Part shown: positions 14,979 through 23,539 of the stretch, piece after piece
Layout of the letters: each line of letters starts with the position of its first letter
How positions within the stretch are numbered: position 1 is the first letter of the stretch
Assembly: GCA_002314455.1 (NCBI GenBank)
Contig: DCFZ01000030.1
Location: forward strand, 1-64,000
Direction of reading: 5' to 3'
DNA: 64,000 bases
DNA from: Lentisphaeria bacterium UBA1791
Lineage (GTDB): Bacteria; Verrucomicrobiota; Lentisphaeria; Victivallales; Victivallaceae
Notes under the pieces: model-generated
What the model was told of the DNA's origin: nothing
The model's database searches: none
The model's input: only the letters and a program-made list of their open reading frames with translations
Translations under genes and position numbers: made by a program

Positions 14979-16148
14979 TCAGTCGAGTTTGCAGTAGTCC
15001 ATCGACATGAATTTCTTGGACATCAGCTCGCAACCGCCTTTTTTGACGATGCAGCCGCGTTCCCAGCGCAGGCCGTAGCCGTTGCCGGTAAAGAAGGTGT
15101 CGATCTGGTAGGTCATATTTTCCTGCAACTTGTACTTGCTGGTGGTTTCGATCCAGGGGCTTTCGGTTTCCATGATGCCGAGGCCGTGGACGGGGCCGTA
15201 GAGCATATAGTCGCCCCAGCCCTGATCGATACCCCACTGGGTGTATTTCTTGGCGACGCTGGAAGCTTCGACGCCGGCTTTCATCAGTTCAAAGGTGTAC
15301 TTGTGGGCGCGCAGACCGAATTCGACGAGCGCGAGCTGTTCCTTGGGGAGCTTGCCGAAGTAGACCGGCAAACCGATCGAGCTGCTGTAACCGCCGACGC
15401 GGGCGCCGATGTTGAGCTGGATGATCTCGTTTTTCTTGATTTTCGCACCGGTCGGGCGGCTGATGCCGTTGCTGGTGCGGTCGCCGCCGAAGCAGTAGAG
15501 GCTGTGGCCTTCGTATTCGCCGCCGTTGGCGTAAATTTCGCGCTGGGCGATACCGATGACCTGAAATTCGGTCATGCCGGGTTTCATTTCGTCGAGGATC
15601 GCCTGAACCGCCTTTTCGGCGACCTTGAACGCCTTGCGGTGGCAGTTGATCTCGTTTTCGCTCTTGAACCAGCGCAACGGACGGAAAACTTCATCGGCGG
15701 CGACGACTTCGACGCCGGGCAACTGCGCGGCGATCGCGTCGAGGGTCGGTTTCGTCATCACGGCGGTGCCGACGAGGCCGAGTTTCTTCAGCTTCTTTTT
15801 GCCCATCGACTGCTTGACGACGTCGGGGAAAGTCGCCAGCGGAATGCCGGGATAATCCGGTTCGGCGGATTCGCGGTAGTTGAGCATCTGCGCGATTTCG
15901 GGCAGCACGCTGCGGCCCTGCGCATACTTGAGGCTTTCGGGGCCGATCAACAGCACCGGTTTGCCCTCGGCGGGGACGAAAACGCCCGCCTGTTCAAAGG
16001 TCGGCCAATATTCGGAAAGGTAACGGACGTTGGCGAAGTCGGACTCGGTACCGTGCACGAGGCACGCGTCGAGTTTCGCCGCCTTGATCCGCGCCTGGAA
16101 CTTGGCGATACGTTCAAAATATTCAGCAGTCGGAATCGTGTAACCCAT
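14979..16148 (-). CDS. M24 family (creatinase/prolidase-type) protein, metal ligands altered
   Basis: 389 aa from the ATG at 16148 (MGYTIPTAEYFERIAKF), which has AGGGAG 7 nt upstream. The creatinase N-terminal domain covers about residues 1-150, and the pita-bread catalytic domain the rest (EGHSLYCFGGDRTSNGISRP; GPVHGLGIMETESPW; LRWERGCIV). Active aminopeptidases use two Asp in a D-G...GY.SD.TR motif. Here the matching text is LNIGARVGGYSSSIG, so both Asp are replaced by Asn and Ser. Substrate may be a creatine-like or N-modified compound, as in metal-free creatinase, rather than Xaa-Pro peptides. A paralog lies at 18929. Confidence 0.8.
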   Translation of the reverse strand: MGYTIPTAEYFERIAKFQARIKAAKLDACLVHGTESDFANVRYLSEYWPTFEQAGVFVPAEGKPVLLIGPESLKYAQGRSVLPEIAQMLNYRESAEPDYPGIPLATFPDVVKQSMGKKKLKKLGLVGTAVMTKPTLDAIAAQLPGVEVVAADEVFRPLRWFKSENEINCHRKAFKVAEKAVQAILDEMKPGMTEFQVIGIAQREIYANGGEYEGHSLYCFGGDRTSNGISRPTGAKIKKNEIIQLNIGARVGGYSSSIGLPVYFGKLPKEQLALVEFGLRAHKYTFELMKAGVEASSVAKKYTQWGIDQGWGDYMLYGPVHGLGIMETESPWIETTSKYKLQENMTYQIDTFFTGNGYGLRWERGCIVKKGGCELMSKKFMSMDYCKLD

Positions 16149-16200
16149 TTTTGCTCCCTTTCTGTTGAGTTTTCGGGGTTGCTTTACCATTGTTATATAT

Positions 16201-16229
16201 AAAATAGACGCTCGTCGCATTTTTTGCAA
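16201..16229 (-). promoter_or_regulatory. Promoter of the M24 gene at 16148
   Basis: On the minus strand TTGCAA, a 17-bp spacer, then TATTTT, ending 53 bp upstream of the start codon. Confidence 0.65.
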
Positions 16230-16257
16230 GCGCAAGTTGGAAAATCTCTTGTTTCCA

Positions 16258-16286
16258 TTGCGGAAAAGCCGGTTTTATGCTATATT
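16258..16286 (+). promoter_or_regulatory. Promoter of the MATE gene
   Basis: TTGCGG, 17-bp spacer, TATATT, ending 28 bp before the ATG at 16315. Confidence 0.6.
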
Positions 16287-16314
16287 ATACAAATGATTTC
16301 AGGAATTTTTCAAT

Positions 16315-17697
16315 ATGGCAACGGCTTTTTCCGGACAAAAAAATCTCACCAAGGGCAGTCTGGTCGGCAATCTGGTCGGCTTTGCGATTCCCTTTCTGCT
16401 GGCGAATTTGCTGCAGGCGCTTTACGGCGCCGTCGATCTCTGGGTCGTCGGCCGTTTCGGCGGCGGCAAGATCGGCGTTGCGTCGGTTTCCAACGGCAGT
16501 GAAGTCTTGCATCTGGTGATGTCGTTCATTATGGGCTTGACCACGGGGGCGACGGTTCTGATCGGGCAGTTTTTCGGGGCGAACGACAAGCGCAACACCA
16601 GCCGGAGCGTCGGGATGACGTTGAGTTTTTCCGCCTTGATGGGCGTGGTCACCACGATGGTGATGGTGTTGCTTTCACCGCTCCTTGTGCGCGCCTTGCA
16701 CACGCCGCAGGAAGCGGCGGCGGAAACGCTCGCATATCTTAAGATCTGTTCGTGGGGAATCTTTTTCATTTTCGGCTTCAACGCGCTGGCGGCGATTTTC
16801 CGCGGCTTCGGCAACTCGGTCGCGCCGCTGGTTTTCATCGGGATCGCCTGTACGTGCAACATCGTCGGGGATTTCCTGCTGGTTTCGACGTTTCAGCTCG
16901 GCGTCAAAGGCGCCGCCTATGCGACGATCGCGTCGCAGGCGTTGAGCATGGTGCTCGCACTTGTTTATTTGAAATACGGCAATTTCGGCTTCAAGTTCGC
17001 ACTGCCCAATTTCCGCATCGTCTGGGATCTCGCGTGGCGTTACCTCAAGATCGGCATGCCGATCGCCGTACAGGGAATTCTCATCAGTTTGTCGTTTCTC
17101 TTTATCGTATCGATCGTCAATGCGATGGGCGGCGCGGATTCGGCGCCGGCGGCGGGTTACGGCATCGTCAACCGGATCAACGGATTTGCGATGCTTCCCG
17201 CTTTCAGCTTTGCGATGGCGATGGCGGCGATCACCGCGCAGAACATCGGCGCCAACCGTCCGGTGCGCGCGATCAAAACGCTGTGGGTGGCGATCGCCAT
17301 CACGATGGCTTTCGGCGTCGTCTTTCTGATCGCGTTTCAGACGATCCCGGAAAAGATGGTCGCGCTTTTCATCGACCGCAACAGCGACGGCGCGCAAGAG
17401 GTGATCCGGCACGGCGCGCTTTACGCCAAAAGCTTCAGCTGGGAATATATTCTCGTACCGATCGTCTTTTGCACCAACGGGTTTTTCAACGGCTGCGGGC
17501 GCGCCTTTTTCTCGATGGCGAACAATCTCTTTGGCACGTTCGTCATCCGGGTGCCGGTCTCATACTTTTTCAGCGTGATGGCAGATGCGACGCTCGCTCA
17601 CGTCGGATTTGCGGCGCCGCTCGCGTCATTGACCACCAACATCGTCGCGCTCATCTATCTCGTGAGCGGGCGCTGGCATCCCAAGATGCACGCGTAA
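16315..17697 (+). CDS. MATE family multidrug/cation efflux transporter
   Basis: 460 aa with about 12 membrane segments in two homologous halves, the size and architecture of the MATE (DinF/NorM) family. The start, NLTKGSLVGNLVGFAIPFLL, is the usual family opening, followed by NLLQALYGAVDLWVVGRFGG. The second half repeats this layout (LKIGMPIAVQGILISLSFLF). Such pumps export cationic drugs or metabolites using Na+ or H+ gradients across the inner membrane. Its stop codon abuts the stop codon of the convergent DMT gene, so there is no terminator space between them. Confidence 0.9.
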   Translation: MATAFSGQKNLTKGSLVGNLVGFAIPFLLANLLQALYGAVDLWVVGRFGGGKIGVASVSNGSEVLHLVMSFIMGLTTGATVLIGQFFGANDKRNTSRSVGMTLSFSALMGVVTTMVMVLLSPLLVRALHTPQEAAAETLAYLKICSWGIFFIFGFNALAAIFRGFGNSVAPLVFIGIACTCNIVGDFLLVSTFQLGVKGAAYATIASQALSMVLALVYLKYGNFGFKFALPNFRIVWDLAWRYLKIGMPIAVQGILISLSFLFIVSIVNAMGGADSAPAAGYGIVNRINGFAMLPAFSFAMAMAAITAQNIGANRPVRAIKTLWVAIAITMAFGVVFLIAFQTIPEKMVALFIDRNSDGAQEVIRHGALYAKSFSWEYILVPIVFCTNGFFNGCGRAFFSMANNLFGTFVIRVPVSYFFSVMADATLAHVGFAAPLASLTTNIVALIYLVSGRWHPKMHA

Positions 17698-18582
17698 TTA
17701 CAGGACGTTGAAAACGATCGCCGCGAACGAAAATCCGACGGTCAGATACCAGAAAACGGTGCGTTTTTCGTGAAAGAAAAGCGTCGAGATCACCGTCGCC
17801 GAAAGCAACGCCACCGAGAGCGTCAGCGCAAAGACGATCACGGCGGGCGCGTCGAGGATCTTCACCAACAGCGAAAACGTTGAAACCGCGCCGACGCCCA
17901 TAATGAGACTGCCGATCCAGCCCAGACGCGTACTTTGCCAGCGGCGGGTGATCGTCAGATCGGCGGCACAGCCCAGCCCCATAAAAACGTAGACCCACGT
18001 CATGATGACGTTGCCGCCCGCGCTCTGCATCGGTTGCGAATATCCCGCTTCCGTATAGACGGTACAGAATTTCAATCCGGCGTTGATCGTCCCCGCCGAA
18101 ACGAGGATCATCAAAAGCGTTGCGATGTAAACGATGCGGCGCGCGGTCGAACCGCACGCGGTCGAACCGCCGTTGCCGGAAGCGCCGGCAAAAACGATTG
18201 CCGCCACCGTCGCCAAAATCGAAGCGTATTTCCAAACGTCAAGCGTTTCGCCGAGAAAGATCCCCGCGTAGATGATCGCCGGCAAAAAGCTCAGGCTCAT
18301 CGCGCACCAGGCGGGGGAAAAGGGGCCCAGTTTCATCGCCCAGCGGAAACCGCGGATCGACCAATATTGCGTCAAGCCGAAAACGGCGCCGGCAAAACAC
18401 ATTCCCCACGAGGCATTGGCCCATTCCGCATGCGCACGGAAACCGAAGATCACCGAACCGAAAATCGAAGCGACGACGGCACACTGCATCGGCGCCGTTT
18501 TGCCCGAAGCGGCGATCCGGTATCCGACGCCGCACATCCCGTTGCAAAGCCCCGCGCAGATCGCGAGAAAAGCAGCATACAT
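17698..18582 (-). CDS. DMT superfamily transporter (EamA/RhaT-like)
   Basis: 294 aa with about 10 predicted membrane helices in two repeats, typical of the drug/metabolite transporter superfamily. Features such as IRGFRWAMKLGPFSPAWCAM and the paired helices with GLKFCTVYTEAGYSQPMQS resemble RhaT/EamA sugar and metabolite carriers. The substrate cannot be read from sequence. A second protein of the same type is encoded at 51140. The gene has its own promoter and lies back to back with the second M24 gene, so it may serve the same metabolite. Confidence 0.8.
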   Translation of the reverse strand: MYAAFLAICAGLCNGMCGVGYRIAASGKTAPMQCAVVASIFGSVIFGFRAHAEWANASWGMCFAGAVFGLTQYWSIRGFRWAMKLGPFSPAWCAMSLSFLPAIIYAGIFLGETLDVWKYASILATVAAIVFAGASGNGGSTACGSTARRIVYIATLLMILVSAGTINAGLKFCTVYTEAGYSQPMQSAGGNVIMTWVYVFMGLGCAADLTITRRWQSTRLGWIGSLIMGVGAVSTFSLLVKILDAPAVIVFALTLSVALLSATVISTLFFHEKRTVFWYLTVGFSFAAIVFNVL

Positions 18583-18611
18583 TGTGACGATCCTTTCTTA
18601 AAATGGCGCAT

Positions 18612-18639
18612 AATATAGCACAAATCGGAATTTTGTCAA
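18612..18639 (-). promoter_or_regulatory. Promoter of the DMT transporter at 18582
   Basis: On the minus strand TTGACA, 16-bp spacer, TATATT, 29 bp upstream of the start codon. Confidence 0.8.
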
Positions 18640-18681
18640 CTGAAAAAGTTTTTTTCATATTCCGTTTTTTGACCGATGCGC

Positions 18682-18710
18682 TTGACAAACGATCGATTCT
18701 CCTTTATATT
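18682..18710 (+). promoter_or_regulatory. Promoter of the second M24 gene
   Basis: Consensus TTGACA, exactly 17 bp, then TATATT. Transcription would start near 18717, leaving a ~210-nt leader before the M24 start at 18929. Confidence 0.85.
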
Positions 18711-18735
18711 ATTGCATCAACGAAAAAGGCGCGTT

Positions 18736-18858
18736 ATGACACGTTTTCACTGCGGCAAAAATTTTCAAGCGATCCGGCAAGCCCGCTTGCCCTATGCCGC
18801 CTTTTTCCGCAACGGGATGGACGCCGCCTACATCCCCCAGCGGGTCGCCGACCTCTGA
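18736..18858 (+). CDS. Possible 40-aa upstream ORF in the M24 leader
   Basis: The frame MTRFHCGKNFQAIRQARLPY onward to VADL opens about 19 nt after the likely transcription start and closes 70 nt before the M24 gene. It has only a weak ribosome-binding site. A leader peptide controlling the downstream gene is possible. Equally it may be an accidental frame. Confidence 0.3.
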   Translation: MTRFHCGKNFQAIRQARLPYAAFFRNGMDAAYIPQRVADL

Positions 18859-18928
18859 AACTTGCTCCGCTTTGATTTTTCATTTCACGCAGTCATTGTG
18901 CCCCTTTAATTCAAGGAAAGGAAAAAAT

Positions 18929-20104
18929 ATGGGCTACTTGATCGATTCCGAAGCGCAGGCGCGGCTGGCAAAAGTCCGCGCGATTCTCGAAGCCAAAAAA
19001 CTTGACCTCGCATTGATCTATTACGATGAATTCAACATCGGCAACGGCTGGTTCCTGACCGGCTGGTGCCCGCAATTTGAGAGCGGCGCGGTGCTCGTGC
19101 CGCGCGTCGGCGCGCCGATGATCCTCGGCGGTCCCGAAAGCGAACCCTTTGCCAAGCAGGAAAGCGCGATCCGCGAGACGCGCAATTTCCCCGTTTTCAT
19201 GGTGCCCGACGAAGAATACCCCAATGCGACGATTATCGATTTTCCGCATCTCTTTGCGGAACTCAACGCGATGCTCGGCAAAGTCAGCCGCGTCGGACTC
19301 GTCGGTCTTGACCGCATGCCGACCGCCTGCCACGCGGGCATCCTCGCCGGTTTTTCCGGCGTGGAACTGATCGACATCACCGATGATTTCCTCGCGTTGC
19401 GCCAGCTTAAATCCGCGTGGGAAATCGAGCAGATCGGTCACGCGTTCAACCTCGCCGACGCCGCCTGCGACGCGATGAGCGCCGCCGTCAAGCCCGGCAA
19501 GAGCGAGATCGAAGTCGCCGCCGAGGGCGAATACGCCGTCCGCAGCCGCGGCGCGAGCGGCTTCGGCTTTTCCGCGATCGTCGGCAGCGGCACCCGCGCC
19601 AACGCGGTCGTTCCGACCGCCAGCAGCAAGGTGCTCACCCCCGGCGAACTCGTGATGCTCGGCCTCGCCCCCAAATGGCGCGGCTACGCCGGCGTTTTCG
19701 GCGACACCGTCCCCGTTTCGGGCGAATACACGGCGCGTCAAAAGGATTGCATCAATCACTTGCGCGAAGTTTTCCGCCTGACCAAGGCGATGCTTCAAGT
19801 CGGGAAATCCGGCCGCGAGATCGACGCCCCGGGCCGCGAATACTTCGCCAAACACGATCTTTTGCGCTATTTGGTCTGCCCCTTCGCGCACACTATCGGG
19901 CTTCTGGAAGCCGAAGCGCCTTTCTTCGGCCCCAACAGCGACGACGTGCTGAAACCCGGCATGACGATCTGCGTCGACGTGAGTTTCTTTGGCCACCCCG
20001 AATTCAACGGCGCCCGCATTGAGACCGGCTACCTCATCACGGAAAACGGTCCGAAACCTTTCAGTCCCAAAATGGATGCCTTGCACACTTCGGAATTGAA
20101 GTAA
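18929..20104 (+). CDS. M24 family (creatinase/prolidase-type) paralog, metal ligands altered
   Basis: 391 aa from the ATG at 18929 (MGYLIDSEAQARLAKVR), with AAGGAAAGG upstream. A longer frame exists but has no such site. The same MGY start, length and two-domain layout as the protein at 14979 show that they are paralogs. Here the metal-motif region reads LGLAPKWRGYAGVFGDTV, again without the canonical Asp pair, while the His (CPFAHTIGL) and the late Glu (ARIETGYLI) remain. A creatinase-like metal-independent hydrolase, or a non-catalytic binding protein, is more likely than a true aminopeptidase. Confidence 0.8.
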   Translation: MGYLIDSEAQARLAKVRAILEAKKLDLALIYYDEFNIGNGWFLTGWCPQFESGAVLVPRVGAPMILGGPESEPFAKQESAIRETRNFPVFMVPDEEYPNATIIDFPHLFAELNAMLGKVSRVGLVGLDRMPTACHAGILAGFSGVELIDITDDFLALRQLKSAWEIEQIGHAFNLADAACDAMSAAVKPGKSEIEVAAEGEYAVRSRGASGFGFSAIVGSGTRANAVVPTASSKVLTPGELVMLGLAPKWRGYAGVFGDTVPVSGEYTARQKDCINHLREVFRLTKAMLQVGKSGREIDAPGREYFAKHDLLRYLVCPFAHTIGLLEAEAPFFGPNSDDVLKPGMTICVDVSFFGHPEFNGARIETGYLITENGPKPFSPKMDALHTSELK

Positions 20105-20182
20105 TTTTTCCGCGAGCGTTTGAGAAAAAGCGAACAACTTTTGCTCAAACGCTCTTTTTTTCATTTTTTCTTCATTTTGCAG

Positions 20183-20210
20183 TTGAAAATACAAGATTGT
20201 TTTCTATATT
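20183..20210 (+). promoter_or_regulatory. Promoter of the LysM lipoprotein gene
   Basis: TTGAAA, 16-bp spacer, TATATT, 62 bp before the ATG at 20273. Confidence 0.75.
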
Positions 20211-20272
20211 ATATCAATGGAATGAAAACATCTCAAAAATTGCCGCTTCTTGCGGCCACCAAGGAGTTTAAA

Positions 20273-21166
20273 ATGAAGAAAAATCTGTGGATCGCCGCGG
20301 CCGGAGCGCTGGTGCTCGCCGGCTGCCAATCGTCCAACGTGATGGACGAACGCAATTATTCCGGCCCGAAACCGGAAGAAGTCACCCAGTTGCCCCCGCC
20401 GAAAACGCCGGTGGCGACCGTGCTTCAGCCGCAGACCCTTACTTATGAACCGATGACCGACGCCATGTCGACGGGCGGTGTCGATTCCGTCACCACCGCA
20501 ACGCTGCCCGGCAAAACTTCGACCTACGTCGTCCGCAAGGGCGATACGCTCGGTGCGATCGCCAGACAGCACGGCGTCAAACTCAGCGCGCTGATGGCGA
20601 TCAACAATCTGGATGCGAATTCCGCCAAAAAGCTCCGGGTCGGTCAGAAACTGACGATCCCCGGCGCCGGCGCGGCGGTGAAATCCTCCGGCAAAGCGGC
20701 TTCGGGCAGCTCGAATTTGAACAAGGACGGTTTCTACGAGATCCAGTCCGGCGACACGATCGGCTCGATCGCCTACCGCTTCAAAGTGAAATCCGCCGAC
20801 ATCCTCAAGGCGAACAATATGACGGAAGCGGATTCGCGCCGTCTGCAGGTCGGTCAAAAGATTGTCATCCCCGGCAAGAGCCCCAACAGTGTTGCGGCGC
20901 CGGCGCCGGTTGCGCCCGCGAGCAGTGCTCCGGAAGTCACGCCGGTCACGCCGGTCGCTCCGGCTACGCCGACCCCCAATGCGGATGCCGCTTCGGCGAT
21001 CGATCTTTCCAATGCCCGAATCATCGAAGTCACCGAAGAGAGTATTTCACTTGCGGATTTCGCCAAAAAACACGGCGCGGATCCCGAAATGGTGCGTCTG
21101 GCAAACAAGAATTATGATTCGATCGTTTACAGAGGCGACCCGATCATCATTCCGAACACCAAGTAA
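20273..21166 (+). CDS. LysM-domain lipoprotein
   Basis: 297 aa from the ATG at 20273, which follows AAGGAG. The signal peptide MKKNLWIAAAGALVLAGC ends in a lipobox (LAGC, Cys18), so the protein is lipid-anchored in the envelope. Two complete LysM peptidoglycan-binding domains are visible: YVVRKGDTLGAIARQHGV through LTIPG (about residues 84-130) and YEIQSGDTIGSIAYRFKV through IVIPG (about 155-200). A Pro/Ala/Thr-rich linker and a third degenerate LysM-like end (ISLADFAKKHGADPEMVRLA to IIIPN) follow. It probably anchors or organises cell-wall enzymes such as the adjacent lytic transglycosylase. A strong terminator and tRNA-Arg follow. Confidence 0.88.
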   Translation: MKKNLWIAAAGALVLAGCQSSNVMDERNYSGPKPEEVTQLPPPKTPVATVLQPQTLTYEPMTDAMSTGGVDSVTTATLPGKTSTYVVRKGDTLGAIARQHGVKLSALMAINNLDANSAKKLRVGQKLTIPGAGAAVKSSGKAASGSSNLNKDGFYEIQSGDTIGSIAYRFKVKSADILKANNMTEADSRRLQVGQKIVIPGKSPNSVAAPAPVAPASSAPEVTPVTPVAPATPTPNADAASAIDLSNARIIEVTEESISLADFAKKHGADPEMVRLANKNYDSIVYRGDPIIIPNTK

Positions 21167-21180
21167 AAAATCATCTTTCC

Positions 21181-21211
21181 GGCGGCGTGACAAGTGCGCC
21201 GCCTTTTTTTT
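21181..21211 (+). terminator. Terminator after the LysM gene
   Basis: GGCGGCG/CGCCGCC 7-bp stem with a 9-nt loop, followed by eight T residues, just before the tRNA. Confidence 0.88.
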
Positions 21212-21214
21212 CGC

Positions 21215-21291
21215 GTTCTCATAGCTCAGCTGGATAGAGCGGCTCCCTCCTAAGGAGCAGGTCGTGCGTTCGAATCGCACTGGGAACGCCA
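21215..21291 (+). tRNA. tRNA-Arg (anticodon CCU)
   Basis: 77 nt including an encoded CCA. Acceptor GTTCTCA pairs with TGGGAAC (one G-U pair), the D-loop is AGCTGGATAGAGC, the anticodon loop CTCCTAA gives CCT, and the T-arm contains GTTCGAATC. It reads AGG. Confidence 0.95.
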
Positions 21292-21334
21292 TTTTTATGC
21301 TTTGAAATTATATTAGAACAAAAGGAGATGTCCG

Positions 21335-23539
21335 ATGTTGAAAAAAAACGTTTTCTTTGCGCTTGGCGTCTGGCTTTTGTTTGCCGCCGCGCCGCTCTTT
21401 GCTCGAAGTTGGCAGGAAATCCGTGCTTCCGGCAAGTTGCGGGTGTTGACGACCGATACCGCCCGCGAGCAGATGCAGATTCGGGGGTTGCCGCGCCGCG
21501 TGATGCCGATCGACCGCGAACAGGCGTTGCTGGAAAGTTTCGCCCGGAGTTGGCAGTTGCAGATCGAGTATGTGCGCGCCCCCGATTTCAAGGCGCTGTT
21601 TCCGATGCTGAAAAATGGTCAGGGCGATCTCATTTCCGCGAATCTCGCCGATACGCCGGAGCGCCGCGAAGAATATTTATTGTCGATCCCCTTTGCTCAT
21701 ACGCGCGAGATTGTCTTTACCTCGGAAAACTCCAAACTCAAGGGGAACAACTGCCAAGCGCTCGTCGGCTCGACCGTCGTATTGTTGCCGGGCACGACTT
21801 ACGCGGCAAATTTCCGCCGCTTCGCCGAAGGCAAAAAAGGGGTGAAATTCCGCGAACTTACCAAGACGATCCCGCACGATGAATTGATTGAGCAGGTCGC
21901 ATCGGGCAAAATCAGTTGTTCCGTGCTCAACGAAAGTTCGCTCGATTCCTGGCTCGCCTACCGCAAGGGGATCCGCAAACTTTTCCCGTTGCGCAGCAAC
22001 GTTCCCTTGGTCTTTGCCGTTTCGAGCGACGGCGTCGAGCTCGTCGGGCAGTTGGATGAATTCATCCGGAATCTGTCGCCGGAAGCGTTGGCGACCCCGA
22101 AACCGGCGGCGACCGTTCCCGACGCCAAGCCGGCGGATCCGGCGGCGAAAACACCGGCCGCCGCTCCCGTCAAACGGGAATTTGCCGACGGTGAAACTTG
22201 TGTCGCCGATCTGGATTACATCCGCCGTCGCGGCTATATCCGGATGCTGACGACCAACGACGCGTTCGGCTGTTTCATGCACAAGGGGCAGTTGATGGGG
22301 TTTGAGTATGAACTTGCCCAACGTTTCAGCGAGGGGATCCCCGCGCGCGTTTCGACCGTGATGGTGCAGGATCTTTCCGAGCTCTGTCAGTTTCTGATCG
22401 ACGGCAAGGGCGATTTCATCGCGGCGAATTTTTCGCTGACGCCGGAAAGGGTCAAGAAGTATCCGCAGTTGATTTTTTGCACACCCTACGGCAGTACGAC
22501 GCAAGTCGTGATCGGCCGCTCCAACGAGAAGATCTCAAGCGTCGCCGATTTAAACGGCAGACGCGTTTATGTGAGAAGCGGCAGTAATTGTCACGATTCG
22601 CTGTTGAAACTGCAGCAGTCGGGGATCCGGGTCGAGATCGTGCCGCTGACCGACGAAGTCGCCTACTTTGTTATGTTGAGCAACGTCAGCGAGGGCAAGT
22701 TCGATCTCGCCGCGATGGACGACACGCATTTGTCGATCGCGGCGGCGTCGGGGTATCAGGTAAAAAAACTGCTGGCATTGCGCGAGCCGGAATCCTTTGT
22801 CTGGGTGGTGCGCAAAAACAACCCGAAACTCGCGGCGGCGATCAACGCCTTTTTTACCCGGGAGCACAAGAGCACTTTCTACAATCTTTGTTACCGGCGC
22901 TACTACGGCGCCCAGGGCGTGGCCAAGGTGAAAGTTTCCGCCACCAACAAAAATCTGACCTCCATTTCACCTTACGATGCGATTTTTCAAAAATACGCGG
23001 CGCTTTACGGCTTCAACTGGTATGTGATCGCCGCCCAGTCTTATCAGGAAAGCCGCTTTGTCCCCACGCGGGTCAACCACGTCGGGGCGGCAGGTTTGAT
23101 GCAGGTGATGCCGGCTACTGCCAAAGAACTCGGCATTTCCAATTTGACCAACCCGGACAACGGCGTGCACGCCGGTACGAAATATCTGGCGAAACTCTAC
23201 CGGCGCTTTGATTCCCCATCGGTCGCGCCGAAAGATCAGCTCTGCTTTGCGCTCGCTTCCTACAACGCGGGTTACGGCCATGTGCAGGATGCGCGCATAC
23301 TTGCCGCCCAGCTCGGGTTGAATGCCGATGTCTGGTTCGGCAATACCGAAAAGGCGCTCGCGCTGCTGGAGTCGCCGACTTACGCGACCCGGGCGAAGTT
23401 CGGGTACTGCCGGGCTTCCGAAACGATCCCCTACGTCGCCAACATCATGCTGCAATCTCGCCATTATGAAAGTTTGCTTCCGCTTCAAAAAGGAAAATCC
23501 GATTCGGCGCAAAAGCCGCCAGTGAAAGGTAAAAAATGA
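21335..23539 (+). CDS. MltF-like lytic transglycosylase with two solute-binding domains
   Basis: 734 aa exported protein (signal peptide MLKKNVFFALGVWLLFAAAP..., about 23 residues). Two type-3 solute-binding domains follow each other (about residues 24-245: WQEIRASGKLRVLTTDTARE; about 285-530: LDYIRRRGYIRMLTTNDAFG). A C-terminal SLT domain (about 545-720) carries the catalytic Glu in SYQESRFVP and the GAAGLMQVMPATAKELG motif. E. coli MltF has one binding domain plus SLT in ~518 aa, so this one has a duplicated sensor part. It cleaves peptidoglycan in the periplasm. The downstream gene overlaps its stop by 4 nt. Confidence 0.9.
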   Translation: MLKKNVFFALGVWLLFAAAPLFARSWQEIRASGKLRVLTTDTAREQMQIRGLPRRVMPIDREQALLESFARSWQLQIEYVRAPDFKALFPMLKNGQGDLISANLADTPERREEYLLSIPFAHTREIVFTSENSKLKGNNCQALVGSTVVLLPGTTYAANFRRFAEGKKGVKFRELTKTIPHDELIEQVASGKISCSVLNESSLDSWLAYRKGIRKLFPLRSNVPLVFAVSSDGVELVGQLDEFIRNLSPEALATPKPAATVPDAKPADPAAKTPAAAPVKREFADGETCVADLDYIRRRGYIRMLTTNDAFGCFMHKGQLMGFEYELAQRFSEGIPARVSTVMVQDLSELCQFLIDGKGDFIAANFSLTPERVKKYPQLIFCTPYGSTTQVVIGRSNEKISSVADLNGRRVYVRSGSNCHDSLLKLQQSGIRVEIVPLTDEVAYFVMLSNVSEGKFDLAAMDDTHLSIAAASGYQVKKLLALREPESFVWVVRKNNPKLAAAINAFFTREHKSTFYNLCYRRYYGAQGVAKVKVSATNKNLTSISPYDAIFQKYAALYGFNWYVIAAQSYQESRFVPTRVNHVGAAGLMQVMPATAKELGISNLTNPDNGVHAGTKYLAKLYRRFDSPSVAPKDQLCFALASYNAGYGHVQDARILAAQLGLNADVWFGNTEKALALLESPTYATRAKFGYCRASETIPYVANIMLQSRHYESLLPLQKGKSDSAQKPPVKGKK

